From Gemmatimonas sp. (GTDB lineage: Bacteria > Gemmatimonadota > Gemmatimonadetes > Gemmatimonadales > Gemmatimonadaceae), in contig NZ_JAPZSK010000001.1 in assembly GCF_027531815.1 (NCBI RefSeq), positions 186,001 through 250,000 of the forward strand: DNA of 64,000 nucleotides. Reading direction: 5' to 3'. Position 1 is the first letter of the stretch. The number at the start of each line of letters is the position of its first letter. Position numbers and translations under genes: made by a program. A model generated the notes under the pieces. The model searched no databases. It was not told the origin of the DNA and worked only from the letters and a program-made list of their open reading frames with translations. Below are positions 16,845 to 25,266 of the stretch, piece by piece.

Positions 16845-17801
16845 ATGCGCACGATCCGCTACGTCACCGCCGACGTCTTCACGTCGCAGCCCTTCACCGG
16901 CAATCCGCTCGCCGTCGTGTTCGGCGCGGAGGGCCTGTCGACCGACACGCTGCAATCCATCACGCGGGAGTTCAATTACTCCGAGACCACGTTCGTGTTC
17001 GCGCCGGAGTCGGCGGGCACCACGCGGCGCGTCCGCATCTTCACACCGGGCATGGAAGTACCGTTCGCCGGGCACCCCACCATCGGTACCGCGCACGTCC
17101 TGGTGGCCACGGGAGAGGTAAAGCCGTCGGCGGAGGAGATCGCGGCGGGGGAAATGACGGTGGTGCTCGGGGAAAACGTGGGACCGGTGCCGGTCCGTCT
17201 CCGACTCGATCAGGGGGGGCCGTCGTGGGCGCAGCTCACCACGGCGCTGTTGCCGGAGGAGCGGGTGGAGGTCACCGACCGCGAAGCGATCGCGCACATG
17301 CTCTCGCTGGAAGTGACCGACCTGCTGGACGGCGACTACGCCCCGGCCGGCGTGAGCTGCGGCTTACCCTTTCAGATGATTCCGCTTGCCAGCGTGGACG
17401 CGGTGTCTCGCGCGCGACTGCGCGTGGAGGCGTGGGAGCGGGTGCTTGGCGGGACGTGGGCGGAGTGGCCGATGGTCTTCGCGATGACCGGCGGCACGCA
17501 CAGCGGGGACCTCGCCGACCACGTACGGGGCTGTGACCTCCGCGCCCGCGTGTTCGTACCCAGCTGCGGCGTACCGGAAGATCCGGCCACGGGCTCGGCC
17601 AACGCCGCGCTGGCCGGGTATCTGGCCGCACGCACGCCGCGTGAGGGCACGTTGCGCTGGGAGGTCGCCCAGGGCGTGGAGATGGGCCGACCAAGCCGCC
17701 TGTCCATAGAAGCGGACAAGTGGCAGGGGGGCATCACCGCGGTGCGCGTGGGGGGCGCCAGCGTGGTCATGGCCCAGGGCACCATGGTGGTGCCCGACTG
17801 A
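16845..17801 (+). CDS. PhzF-family isomerase-like protein
   Basis: A 318-residue protein of the PhzF/diaminopimelate-epimerase-like fold with two similar halves. Conserved points: FTGNPLAVVF, the catalytic-type Glu in FNYSETTFV, FAGHPTIGTAHVL in the first half and VPEDPATGSANAALAGYL in the second. Despite the name, most single PhzF-like genes are not in phenazine clusters, and no other phz gene is here, so the reaction is unknown. It begins after the purine-rich inverted repeat at 16706-16796 and ends 5 bp from the convergent GGDEF gene. Confidence 0.88.
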   Translation: MRTIRYVTADVFTSQPFTGNPLAVVFGAEGLSTDTLQSITREFNYSETTFVFAPESAGTTRRVRIFTPGMEVPFAGHPTIGTAHVLVATGEVKPSAEEIAAGEMTVVLGENVGPVPVRLRLDQGGPSWAQLTTALLPEERVEVTDREAIAHMLSLEVTDLLDGDYAPAGVSCGLPFQMIPLASVDAVSRARLRVEAWERVLGGTWAEWPMVFAMTGGTHSGDLADHVRGCDLRARVFVPSCGVPEDPATGSANAALAGYLAARTPREGTLRWEVAQGVEMGRPSRLSIEADKWQGGITAVRVGGASVVMAQGTMVVPD

Positions 17802-17806
17802 CGGCG

Positions 17807-19063
17807 TTACTGGGAACCGGATTGTCCGAGCTTGAGCGCGTCGAGCCCGCGTGACCAGAGCACCACACGGTTGCGTCCGCTGCGCTTGGCGGCATAGAGC
17901 GCTTCGTCGGCGCGTGCGCGCAGGTCTTCGGCCATGTCGTCGTTGGGCACGGCGTCGGCCACGACCCCGATGCTCACGGTCAGCATGACCCGGGGCGACG
18001 GTTCCACGAAGACCCGTCGCCGAAAGGCCTCCACGATGCGCAGTGCAAGATGCTGCGCCCCGTCTATCGAGGTGCTGGGGGCCAGGATCATGAACTCCTC
18101 ACCGCCCGTCCGCGCGACCACATCCTCGGTACGCGCATTGGCACGCAGCAGTTCCCCCACTTCGGCAATCACCCGGTCGCCCACGAGGTGGCCATGGGTG
18201 TCGTTGACCGCCTTGAAGTGATCGAGGTCGATGGCGAGCAGCGCGACGTCGGTATTGGCGCGCACCGCCCGCGCGAGCTCCCGGCGGAACTGCTGTTCGA
18301 AGCCGCGGCGATTGTAGCACCCCGACAGGGGATCCGTGAGCACGATGCTGGCCAGCTGCGTGCGCATGCGATTGTAGGCCCGGCCCACTGAGGTGATCGC
18401 ATCGGGTCGCTCGTCGGCGGCCACATCGTAGCTCTCGGAGAAGTCTCCCTCTTCGGCCTTCTCGAAGATCGACACCAGCGTGGCGAGTCGTTCCTGCAGG
18501 TTGCTTTGCACCCGTTCGAGCAGAAGCGCACCCGTACTGAAGATCGAGAGCGTGACGAGCACCCGGCCCCAACTGACCGGGCTGCCGTGCCGCTCGGCGA
18601 TGTCATTGAGCAGCAGATATGAGACGGCCGTGGCCGCGAGCATGAGCAGCGCCGGCGAGCGCCCGAAATACACATGCGTGAGTTGCAGCGACACGAAGGC
18701 GACGAACAGGCCGAAGTAGTAGTTGTCGGGCTGCGCCAGCAGGAATACAAGCCAGAACACGACGGTCAGGTCGGCGGCCACCATGAGCGTGGAGAGGGTG
18801 CGGTTGGCGCTGCGCGTCCGGCGCGTGAAGGCGCGAATACCGAGCACCAGCCCGGCGTAGAGCGCCGTGATGGCGACCAGCACCCAATTCACGTATTCCT
18901 GTCCGAGCGTCACGTCGGCGACCGGCGAGAGCGGCAGCGAGCCACTCACGCGCAGCGCAATCGTGACGATCCCCGTGACCACAGCCAGCGCCAGCCGATA
19001 GCCGGTCTGCCAGATCAGGATATCGGCGGTGGCCGCCTCCGTGCGGGATCGCTCCGTCTCCAT
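17807..19063 (-). CDS. Membrane diguanylate cyclase (GGDEF domain)
   Basis: A 418-residue signalling protein that should make cyclic di-GMP. The N-terminal half has about six membrane helices (residues ~20-190), followed by a HAMP-like linker (FEKAEEGDFSESYDVAA) and a C-terminal GGDEF domain from DPLSGCYNRRGFEQQF. The active-site loop is GGEEF, catalytically competent in known cyclases. An inhibitory site RxxD (RTED) sits five residues before the GGEEF loop, so product feedback is likely. No EAL domain. The start ATG at 19063 has a TACGAT box 6 nt upstream and no Shine-Dalgarno; the longer open frame upstream crosses the divergent gltB gene and was rejected. Confidence 0.9.
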   Translation of the reverse strand: METERSRTEAATADILIWQTGYRLALAVVTGIVTIALRVSGSLPLSPVADVTLGQEYVNWVLVAITALYAGLVLGIRAFTRRTRSANRTLSTLMVAADLTVVFWLVFLLAQPDNYYFGLFVAFVSLQLTHVYFGRSPALLMLAATAVSYLLLNDIAERHGSPVSWGRVLVTLSIFSTGALLLERVQSNLQERLATLVSIFEKAEEGDFSESYDVAADERPDAITSVGRAYNRMRTQLASIVLTDPLSGCYNRRGFEQQFRRELARAVRANTDVALLAIDLDHFKAVNDTHGHLVGDRVIAEVGELLRANARTEDVVARTGGEEFMILAPSTSIDGAQHLALRIVEAFRRRVFVEPSPRVMLTVSIGVVADAVPNDDMAEDLRARADEALYAAKRSGRNRVVLWSRGLDALKLGQSGSQ

Positions 19064-19069
19064 GGGGCA

Positions 19070-19075
19070 ATCGTA
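19070..19075 (-). promoter_or_regulatory. -10 box abutting the GGDEF start codon
   Basis: TACGAT on the minus strand, 6 nt before ATG 19063. No Shine-Dalgarno lies between, so a leaderless message is predicted. A matching -35 is weak. Confidence 0.4.
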
Positions 19076-19149
19076 GTGCCAATCGGCCGTGGGCGAAATG
19101 GATCCGGGGGGAGCGGGACGAACGCCCGGTGGAACGGGACGAGCTGCTC

Positions 19150-19155
19150 TACGCT
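19150..19155 (+). promoter_or_regulatory. -10-like box upstream of gltB
   Basis: TACGCT, 6 nt before an ATG at 19162 that opens an 11-codon frame overlapping the gltB start. Spacing equals that of the leaderless candidates. Confidence 0.3.
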
Positions 19156-19161
19156 TGGTCC

Positions 19162-19197
19162 ATGGACCCTCAGCCCGCTGCCGATGCCCCTGCATGA
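19162..19197 (+). other. Possible 11-codon leader frame overlapping the gltB start
   Basis: ATG at 19162 reads MDPQPAADAPA and stops at TGA 19195-19197. The gltB ATG at 19184 lies inside it in another frame. It may be chance; its interest is the TACGCT box exactly 6 nt upstream. Confidence 0.25.
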
Positions 19198-22100
19198 CGC
19201 CGTTGGTTCGTTCTTCGATGACCACGTTGGTTCCCCGTACGCCCCGCGCGACGCCTGCGGCGTGGGCTTCATCGCCCGCCAGAGCGGCGAGCGCACCCAC
19301 GAAGTGGTGAGCCTGGCGCTCGAGGCGGCGGCGCGTTTGGCGCACCGCGGCGCCTCGGCCACCGATCACTCCGCCGACGGCGCCGGCCTGCTGGCCCAGA
19401 TCCCCCGCCGCCTGTTCATCCTGGCGACCTCGCGTCTGGGTATTCACCTGCCCGCCGACGCCTCCATTGGCGTGGGGATGTGCTTCCTGCCCACCGAGTC
19501 TCAGGCGCGCGAGGAGGCAATGGGGCTCGTGACCGACGTGCTGCTTGGCGACGGCATTCCGGTCCTGGGCTGGCGCGAAGTGCCCGTTCGGCCCGAGGTG
19601 CTGGGTGCATCGGCACGGGCCGCGATGCCGATGATCCAGCAGGTGCTCGTGGGACGCCCCGCGGGCGCCGACGACGACACCTGGGAGCGTCAGCTGTATC
19701 TGGCCCGCCGGGAAATGGAGCATCGGGCGCTGGCCCGGGGGCTCGAGCCGTTCTACATCTGCTCGCTATCCTGCCGCACGGTGGTCTACAAGGGGCTGCT
19801 CAACGGCGGGCAGTTGGGCGCCTTTTTCCCCGACCTGCGGGACCCGGCGTTCGAGTCGGCCATTGCCGTCTTTCACGAGCGGTACGCCACCAACACCATG
19901 CCGCGCTGGGAGCTGGCGCAGCCGTTCCGCATGCTGGCGCACAACGGCGAGATCAACACGCTCTGGGGCAACCGCAACGGCATGGCCATGCGCGGTGCCC
20001 TGCTGGACGCGCCCGCCTTTGGGGAGCGCGCCGATCGCGTGCGCGACCCGATCCGACCGCGTGGCAGCGACTCGGCCAGTCTCGACAACGCGCTCGAACT
20101 GCTGACGCGTGCCGGCCGCTCGCCGGTGCACGCCACGATGATGCTGGTGCCGCAGGCCTGGGAGAAGTTCCCCGACGTGGAGCCGGCGGTGAAGGCGTTC
20201 TACGAGTTCCACCAGTGCGTGATCGAGCCGTGGGATGGGCCGGCGGCGCTGGCCTTCAGCGACGGCGTGACCGTGGCGGTGTCGCTCGATCGCAACGGCC
20301 TGCGCCCGTGCCGGTACAAGATCCGTGCGGATGGCATGGTGGTCGCGGGATCGGAGGTGGGCATCGTGGACTTCGATCCGCGCGACGTGGTGGAGACCGG
20401 CAAGCTCGGCCCCGGGGGCGTATTCCTCGTGGACACGGCGGGCAAGCGCATCGTGCGCAACATGGCGGCCAAGCGTGAGGTGGCCACGCGCCGTCCGTAC
20501 GCGAAGTGGATTGCCGCCCACATGGCCACGCTTCCGCCCAGCGACGGCGCCGAGCCGCTCGTGCGCTCGAGCGACCAGCTGCGCGCCACGCAGATGGCCT
20601 TCGGCTATGGCCACGAGGACCTGCGCCTGGTGCTCGAGCCCATGGCCAGTACGGCCGCGGAAGTGGTGTGGAGCATGGGCGACGACGCGCCGTTGGCGGT
20701 GTTGAGCACCAACACGCCGCCGTTGTACGCCTTCTTCCGGCAGCGGTTCGCGCAGGTGACCAACCCGCCCATGGACTCGCTCCGTGAAAGCATGGTGATG
20801 TCGCTGCGCATGCACCTGGGGCGGCGTGGGTCGCCGCTGGTGGAGAAGCCCGCGTACGCGCGCATGCTGCGTATCGAGCATCCGGTGCTGCTCCCCGACG
20901 AAATGGCCGCCCTGCGGGCCTTCCCGCAGTTTCCGAGTGCCACGCTCGACGCCACGTACAACGCCCGCTCGCGGTCGGAAGCGCTGGAGGCGGCACTCGA
21001 TTCCCTGTGCCGACGCGCCGAGGTGGCAGCGCGCAAGGGGGCCCGCCTGCTCATCATCAGCGATCGCAAGGTGAGCGCCGACCGCGCGCCCATTCCGGCG
21101 CTGCTGGCGCTCGGCGCCGTGCGTCAGCATCTCGTACGCACCGGGCTGCGCGCCCGGGTGGGGCTGGTGGTGGAGGTGGGTGACGCCATCGAGCAGCACC
21201 ACATGGCGGCGCTCTTCGGCTACGGCGCCGAAGCGGTTCACCCGTGGCTGGCCATGGAAACCGTGGCCACGCTGTTCTCCGAAGCCCACGGCAAGGCCGA
21301 CGCCGACACCGAGCGCCCCGGGCCGGCGCTGGCGCAGTCCCGGTATCGTGCCGCCGTCGAGAAGGGGCTGCTCAAGGTGCTCGCCAAGATGGGCATCTCC
21401 ACCCTGTCGTCCTACTGCGGCGCGCAGACGTTCGACGCCCTCGGTCTTGGGGCTGACGTGATCGACCGCTGCTTCGCCGGTACGGCTTCCCCCATTGGCG
21501 GCCTGTCGCTGCGGGAGCTCAGCGAGGATGTGCTGCAGCGGCACCGGCGCGCCTTCACGGCCGATGGCGCGTCGCAGGCCACGTTGCCTGACCATGGGCG
21601 CGTCCGGTTCCGCAAGGAAGGCGAGGCGCACGCGTGGGCGCCGCCGCACGTGCTGGCGTTGCAGCAGGCCGTGGGCAGCGCTCGCGCCTCGCGGGCCGGC
21701 ACCGACCCCGACAACGCGTGGCGTCGCTTCGCCACGCGCGCGGACGGCGGTACGCCAGCCACCGTGCGCGACCTGCTCGCCATTCGCTCCGGTACGCCCA
21801 TCCCCATCGAGGAGGTGGAGCCGATGGAAGCGATCCGCGCGCGCTTCATCTCGAGCGCCATGTCGTTGGGGGCGCTGTCGCCCGAGGCGCACGAGACGCT
21901 CACGATTGCCATGAACCGCATGCAGGCGCGGTCGAACAGCGGCGAAGGTGGTGAGGACCCGGCCTTCTACCGCGATACCGGACCCGATCGCCGCGACAGT
22001 CGCATCAAGCAGGTGGCCTCGGCCCGGTTTGGCGTGACCACCGAGTACCTCGTGCGAGCCGAGGAGATCGAGATCAAGATCGTGCAGGGGGCCAAGCCCG

Positions 22101-23761
22101 GCGAAGGTGGCCAGCTGCCGGGACACAAGGTCACGGCCCTCATCGCGCGATTGCGCCACAGCACCCCGGGGGTCGGCCTCATCTCGCCGCCGCCGCATCA
22201 CGACATCTACAGCATCGAGGATCTCGCGCAGCTGGTGCACGACCTCAAGACCGTCAATCCTCGCGCGCGGGTGGGGGTGAAGCTCGTCGCGGAGAGTGGC
22301 GTAGGCACCGTGGCGGCCGGTGTGGCCAAGGCCTTTGCCGACTACGTGCTCATTGCAGGGCACAACGGCGGCACCGGCGCGAGTCCGCTCTCGAGTATCA
22401 AGCACGCGGGCTCGCCGTGGGAACTGGGGCTGGCCGAAGCGCAGCAGGTGCTGGTGGCCAATGGCCTGCGGCACCGGGTGGAGGTGCGGGTCGACGGCGG
22501 GCTCACGACGGCCCGTGATGTGATCATTGCCGCACTCCTGGGCGCGGAGTCGTACGGATTCGGCACCGCCCCGCTGGTGGCCATGGGTTGCGACATGGCG
22601 CGCCAGTGCCACCTCAATACCTGCCCCACCGGCATTGCCACGCAGCGTGAAGACCTGCGCGCCAAGTTCCGGGGCACGCCCGAGCAGGTTGTCGCGTTTT
22701 TCTCCCGCATCGCGGAGGATGTGCGCACCGAGCTGGCGCTGCTGGGGGTGCGCGCGCTGTCGGAGATCATCGGCCAGGTGGAACGACTGCAGCGCGCGGA
22801 GCGTCCTGAACTGCCGCGCTCGACCATGCTCGACCTGTCGCTGGTCCTGAGCTCACCTCGACGGGTCGACGAGCCGCGCGTGCGCACGACGGAGCGCAAC
22901 GAGCGCCCGGGCACGGTGGAGCTGGACGAGCGTATCCTCGCCGATCTGGGCAACGGCCTCACGACGGGCGCCCCCTTCCGCGGCCGTTATGGCATTCGCA
23001 ACCACCATCTCACGGTGGGGGCACGAGTGTCGGGGGCAATAGCCGAGCGGTTCGGCGACGCGGGGTTACCGTCGGGCAGGGTCCACCTCGCGTTTCAGGG
23101 GAGCGCCGGCCAAAGCTTCGGAGCCTTCGGCATGCGGGGCATGCGCTTCGAGCTCGAGGGAGAAGCCAACGACTACGTGGGCAAGGGGCTCAACGGCGCG
23201 GAAATCACCGTGCGCCCTTTTCCCAATGCCCGCTATCGCGGCGCCAGCCACCTCAACATGATCCTTGGCAATACGGTGCTGTACGGCGCGACCGACGGAT
23301 TACTCTGCGCTGCCGGTCAGGCGGGTGATCGGTTCGCGGTGCGCAATTCCGGTGCCTGCGCCGTGGTGGAAGGGGTGGGCAACCACGCGTGCGAGTACAT
23401 GACAGGGGGCGTGGTCACGGTCTTGGGGCGCGCCGGGCGCAATTTCGGTGCGGGCATGTCGAACGGGGTGGCTTACGTGTTCGACGAGTCGGAAACATTC
23501 GCGAGCCGGCTGAACCATGAGATGGTGCTGCTGGCTGAATTGGATGGCGACGACACCCTGCTGGTCACGCAGCTGCTGCGGTTGCACATCGCGCGCACGG
23601 GCAGTGCCCGCGCCCGCTGGATTCTGAACGACTGGGAGCACCAGCATGGACGCTGGCGCAAGGTGAAGCCGCGTGGAGCCGGTGAACATGTGGCGCGGGT
23701 TCGCGACACATGGATGGCGCGTCTTGCCGCCCTCAGCGGCGATCAGGCCGTGCCGGTGTAA
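19184..23761 (+). CDS. gltB: Glutamate synthase large subunit
   Basis: A 1525-residue amidotransferase that makes glutamate from glutamine and 2-oxoglutarate. The N-terminal glutaminase domain begins at Cys of DACGVGFIA after a short propeptide, so the ATG at 19184 is a good start. The central and FMN-binding synthase domain follows (around residue 870: SLGALSPEAHETL), then the 3Fe-4S cysteines in MGCDMARQCHLNTCPTG (spacing C-x5-C-x4-C, near residue 1135), and the C-terminal GXGXG helix repeats. All expected domains are present. No small-subunit gene (gltD) is within the window; it may be elsewhere, or ferredoxin could be the donor. An overlapping 11-codon frame lies at the start. Confidence 0.95.
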   Translation: MPLHDAVGSFFDDHVGSPYAPRDACGVGFIARQSGERTHEVVSLALEAAARLAHRGASATDHSADGAGLLAQIPRRLFILATSRLGIHLPADASIGVGMCFLPTESQAREEAMGLVTDVLLGDGIPVLGWREVPVRPEVLGASARAAMPMIQQVLVGRPAGADDDTWERQLYLARREMEHRALARGLEPFYICSLSCRTVVYKGLLNGGQLGAFFPDLRDPAFESAIAVFHERYATNTMPRWELAQPFRMLAHNGEINTLWGNRNGMAMRGALLDAPAFGERADRVRDPIRPRGSDSASLDNALELLTRAGRSPVHATMMLVPQAWEKFPDVEPAVKAFYEFHQCVIEPWDGPAALAFSDGVTVAVSLDRNGLRPCRYKIRADGMVVAGSEVGIVDFDPRDVVETGKLGPGGVFLVDTAGKRIVRNMAAKREVATRRPYAKWIAAHMATLPPSDGAEPLVRSSDQLRATQMAFGYGHEDLRLVLEPMASTAAEVVWSMGDDAPLAVLSTNTPPLYAFFRQRFAQVTNPPMDSLRESMVMSLRMHLGRRGSPLVEKPAYARMLRIEHPVLLPDEMAALRAFPQFPSATLDATYNARSRSEALEAALDSLCRRAEVAARKGARLLIISDRKVSADRAPIPALLALGAVRQHLVRTGLRARVGLVVEVGDAIEQHHMAALFGYGAEAVHPWLAMETVATLFSEAHGKADADTERPGPALAQSRYRAAVEKGLLKVLAKMGISTLSSYCGAQTFDALGLGADVIDRCFAGTASPIGGLSLRELSEDVLQRHRRAFTADGASQATLPDHGRVRFRKEGEAHAWAPPHVLALQQAVGSARASRAGTDPDNAWRRFATRADGGTPATVRDLLAIRSGTPIPIEEVEPMEAIRARFISSAMSLGALSPEAHETLTIAMNRMQARSNSGEGGEDPAFYRDTGPDRRDSRIKQVASARFGVTTEYLVRAEEIEIKIVQGAKPGEGGQLPGHKVTALIARLRHSTPGVGLISPPPHHDIYSIEDLAQLVHDLKTVNPRARVGVKLVAESGVGTVAAGVAKAFADYVLIAGHNGGTGASPLSSIKHAGSPWELGLAEAQQVLVANGLRHRVEVRVDGGLTTARDVIIAALLGAESYGFGTAPLVAMGCDMARQCHLNTCPTGIATQREDLRAKFRGTPEQVVAFFSRIAEDVRTELALLGVRALSEIIGQVERLQRAERPELPRSTMLDLSLVLSSPRRVDEPRVRTTERNERPGTVELDERILADLGNGLTTGAPFRGRYGIRNHHLTVGARVSGAIAERFGDAGLPSGRVHLAFQGSAGQSFGAFGMRGMRFELEGEANDYVGKGLNGAEITVRPFPNARYRGASHLNMILGNTVLYGATDGLLCAAGQAGDRFAVRNSGACAVVEGVGNHACEYMTGGVVTVLGRAGRNFGAGMSNGVAYVFDESETFASRLNHEMVLLAELDGDDTLLVTQLLRLHIARTGSARARWILNDWEHQHGRWRKVKPRGAGEHVARVRDTWMARLAALSGDQAVPV

Positions 23762-23767
23762 CGGCAC
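23750..23767. terminator. Small hairpin over the gltB stop codon
   Basis: GTGCCG and CGGCAC form a 6-bp stem whose loop holds the gltB TAA. It is 8 bp from the convergent HEAT-repeat gene stop. It may stop transcription weakly from either side; no T tract. Confidence 0.3.
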
Positions 23768-23775
23768 GCTCGCGG

Positions 23776-25236
23776 TCAACGCCCCTGCAGGGCGACGGTG
23801 GCGCGCTCGCGTACCTCGGCCTGTTCATCGGCGGCGAGCGCGCGCAGCGTGCTGTCCGCCGCCGGACGGTGACCGGCGGCGAGGGCACCGATGGCGGCAA
23901 GGCGCAGCTCCAGATCGTCGGGGGAGCGCGACGTGTTGGTGGCATACTCCACCAGCTTCCGCCGTGCTCGCGGCGTGTGCACATGGGAGAGCGCCGCGAT
24001 GATCTCCAACTGGTACTCGAAGGCGCGCTCCTCCTGTATGGCCAGCGTCATGCGATCGACGAGCGGGTCGGCATCAGGGGCGGCGAATACGATGGAAAGG
24101 GCACGGTTGCGCACGTCGGGCACGCTGTCAAAGAGGACCGACTCGAGGCGGGCCATGGCCGCCGGGCCGCCGATCTGCCCCAGCGCCACGACCGCGGCCA
24201 CGCGCACGCGCGTATCGGGGTGCCGCAGCAGGCGGGCCAGGTCGACAATGGCCGCCTGGTTGCGCGACTCCCCAAGCAAGCCGGCAGCGTTGCGTACCAC
24301 GTACCACGTGGGGTCGTGCGCGTACTGCCGCGCGACCACCATCGTGGCCGGCAGGGAGGCCGCCACGTCGTAGAGAACGCGTCGGTCCGCCAGCTCGGTG
24401 ACCGCAATGAGCTGTTCGAACACGGCACGGGCGCCCGGCAGTCCAGCCCGGATGAGCAGACGATGTACGGCGTCGTGGCTGTCGGGGGCATCGAGCAGGA
24501 GATCGACGAGCAGTTGCAGGGCATCAGGGGTGGCCATCCGCTCGAACAGCGCGGCGTCGCCAACGGCGCTGAGCTGCTGGCATACGACCATGCCATCGCC
24601 GCGCTCAACGGCCTGCGCAAAGGCGGCTGGGCGCTCGACCGGCGACGGCCCCGTTGCCGATGCCGGTGCCGGCGCGCCGGGGCGGGCAAGCATGCCCCCA
24701 GCGTCGATCCCAGCGTCGATCCTGGCGTCGTCATCGCCGGAGCTGTCCGGGAGGCCACCATCGTGCGACACATCGTGCGGCACGACGTCGGCCAGGGCGC
24801 GCATGCCGGCCGGTGTCGGGCGCAGTGCCCGCCCGGGAACGCGGAGTCGGATGTTCCAGATGCCCATGGCATCGACACTCTCGAGAATGGCCCCCGGCAC
24901 GGCGGACGGTGTGCCAACGAGTAGCCCGCCCAGCTTGAGGAACTCGGTATCGGTCACGGTGGACGCAATGTCGATGCCCACGATACCATGGCGATCCAAG
25001 AGGTCCCGCAGAACGGCCGCGCCGTCGGCCGTGGCGTCGATGGCCGCGGCCTCAGCGAGCGTCGCGGCGTCGATGGTGACACTCCCCACGTGGGCCAGGG
25101 TGCTCAGGCGCTGCACGCTGTTCAGCATGTCGGTCGTGGGCGCGCACTCGCGCAACTGCTCGAGCAGCAGCGCAAGTGCGGCGACGTACACGATTTCGAG
25201 ACGCAGGTGACGCTCCGGATATTCGAGTCCCCGCAA
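23776..25236 (-). CDS. HEAT-repeat protein
   Basis: About 486 residues. The C-terminal ~250 residues are helical HEAT/PBS-type repeats (for example DPTWYVVRNAAGLLGESR, TRVRVAAVVALGQIGGPAAM, DDLELRLAAIGALAAGHRP). The N-terminal part (LEIVYVAALALLLEQLREC) is helical, and a Gly/Asp/Ala/Pro-rich linker joins the two. It is probably a protein-protein interaction scaffold; no catalytic motif is seen. The proposed start is a TTG at 25236 with no clear ribosome site, so the N-terminus is uncertain. The stop lies 14 bp from the gltB stop (convergent), and the gene starts 30 bp after the outer-membrane protein gene, suggesting cotranscription. Confidence 0.72.
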   Translation of the reverse strand: MRGLEYPERHLRLEIVYVAALALLLEQLRECAPTTDMLNSVQRLSTLAHVGSVTIDAATLAEAAAIDATADGAAVLRDLLDRHGIVGIDIASTVTDTEFLKLGGLLVGTPSAVPGAILESVDAMGIWNIRLRVPGRALRPTPAGMRALADVVPHDVSHDGGLPDSSGDDDARIDAGIDAGGMLARPGAPAPASATGPSPVERPAAFAQAVERGDGMVVCQQLSAVGDAALFERMATPDALQLLVDLLLDAPDSHDAVHRLLIRAGLPGARAVFEQLIAVTELADRRVLYDVAASLPATMVVARQYAHDPTWYVVRNAAGLLGESRNQAAIVDLARLLRHPDTRVRVAAVVALGQIGGPAAMARLESVLFDSVPDVRNRALSIVFAAPDADPLVDRMTLAIQEERAFEYQLEIIAALSHVHTPRARRKLVEYATNTSRSPDDLELRLAAIGALAAGHRPAADSTLRALAADEQAEVRERATVALQGR

Positions 25237-25266
25237 GGTAGAGAACCCGGGGCGACGCAGCCAGCG

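Noticed and set aside
16845..17801. Phenazine biosynthesis gene cluster
   Set aside because: Only a lone PhzF-like gene is present; this family is widespread outside phenazine pathways.
18674..19183. N-terminal extension of glutamate synthase
   Set aside because: The extra 170 codons lie opposite the GGDEF gene and are low-complexity; the catalytic Cys must be near the mature N-terminus, which fits ATG 19184.
19766..22612. A 948-codon open frame on the minus strand opposite gltB
   Set aside because: The plus-strand frame is an unmistakable glutamate synthase; the opposite frame is Arg/His/Gly-rich with no domain, the usual shadow of GC-rich third positions.
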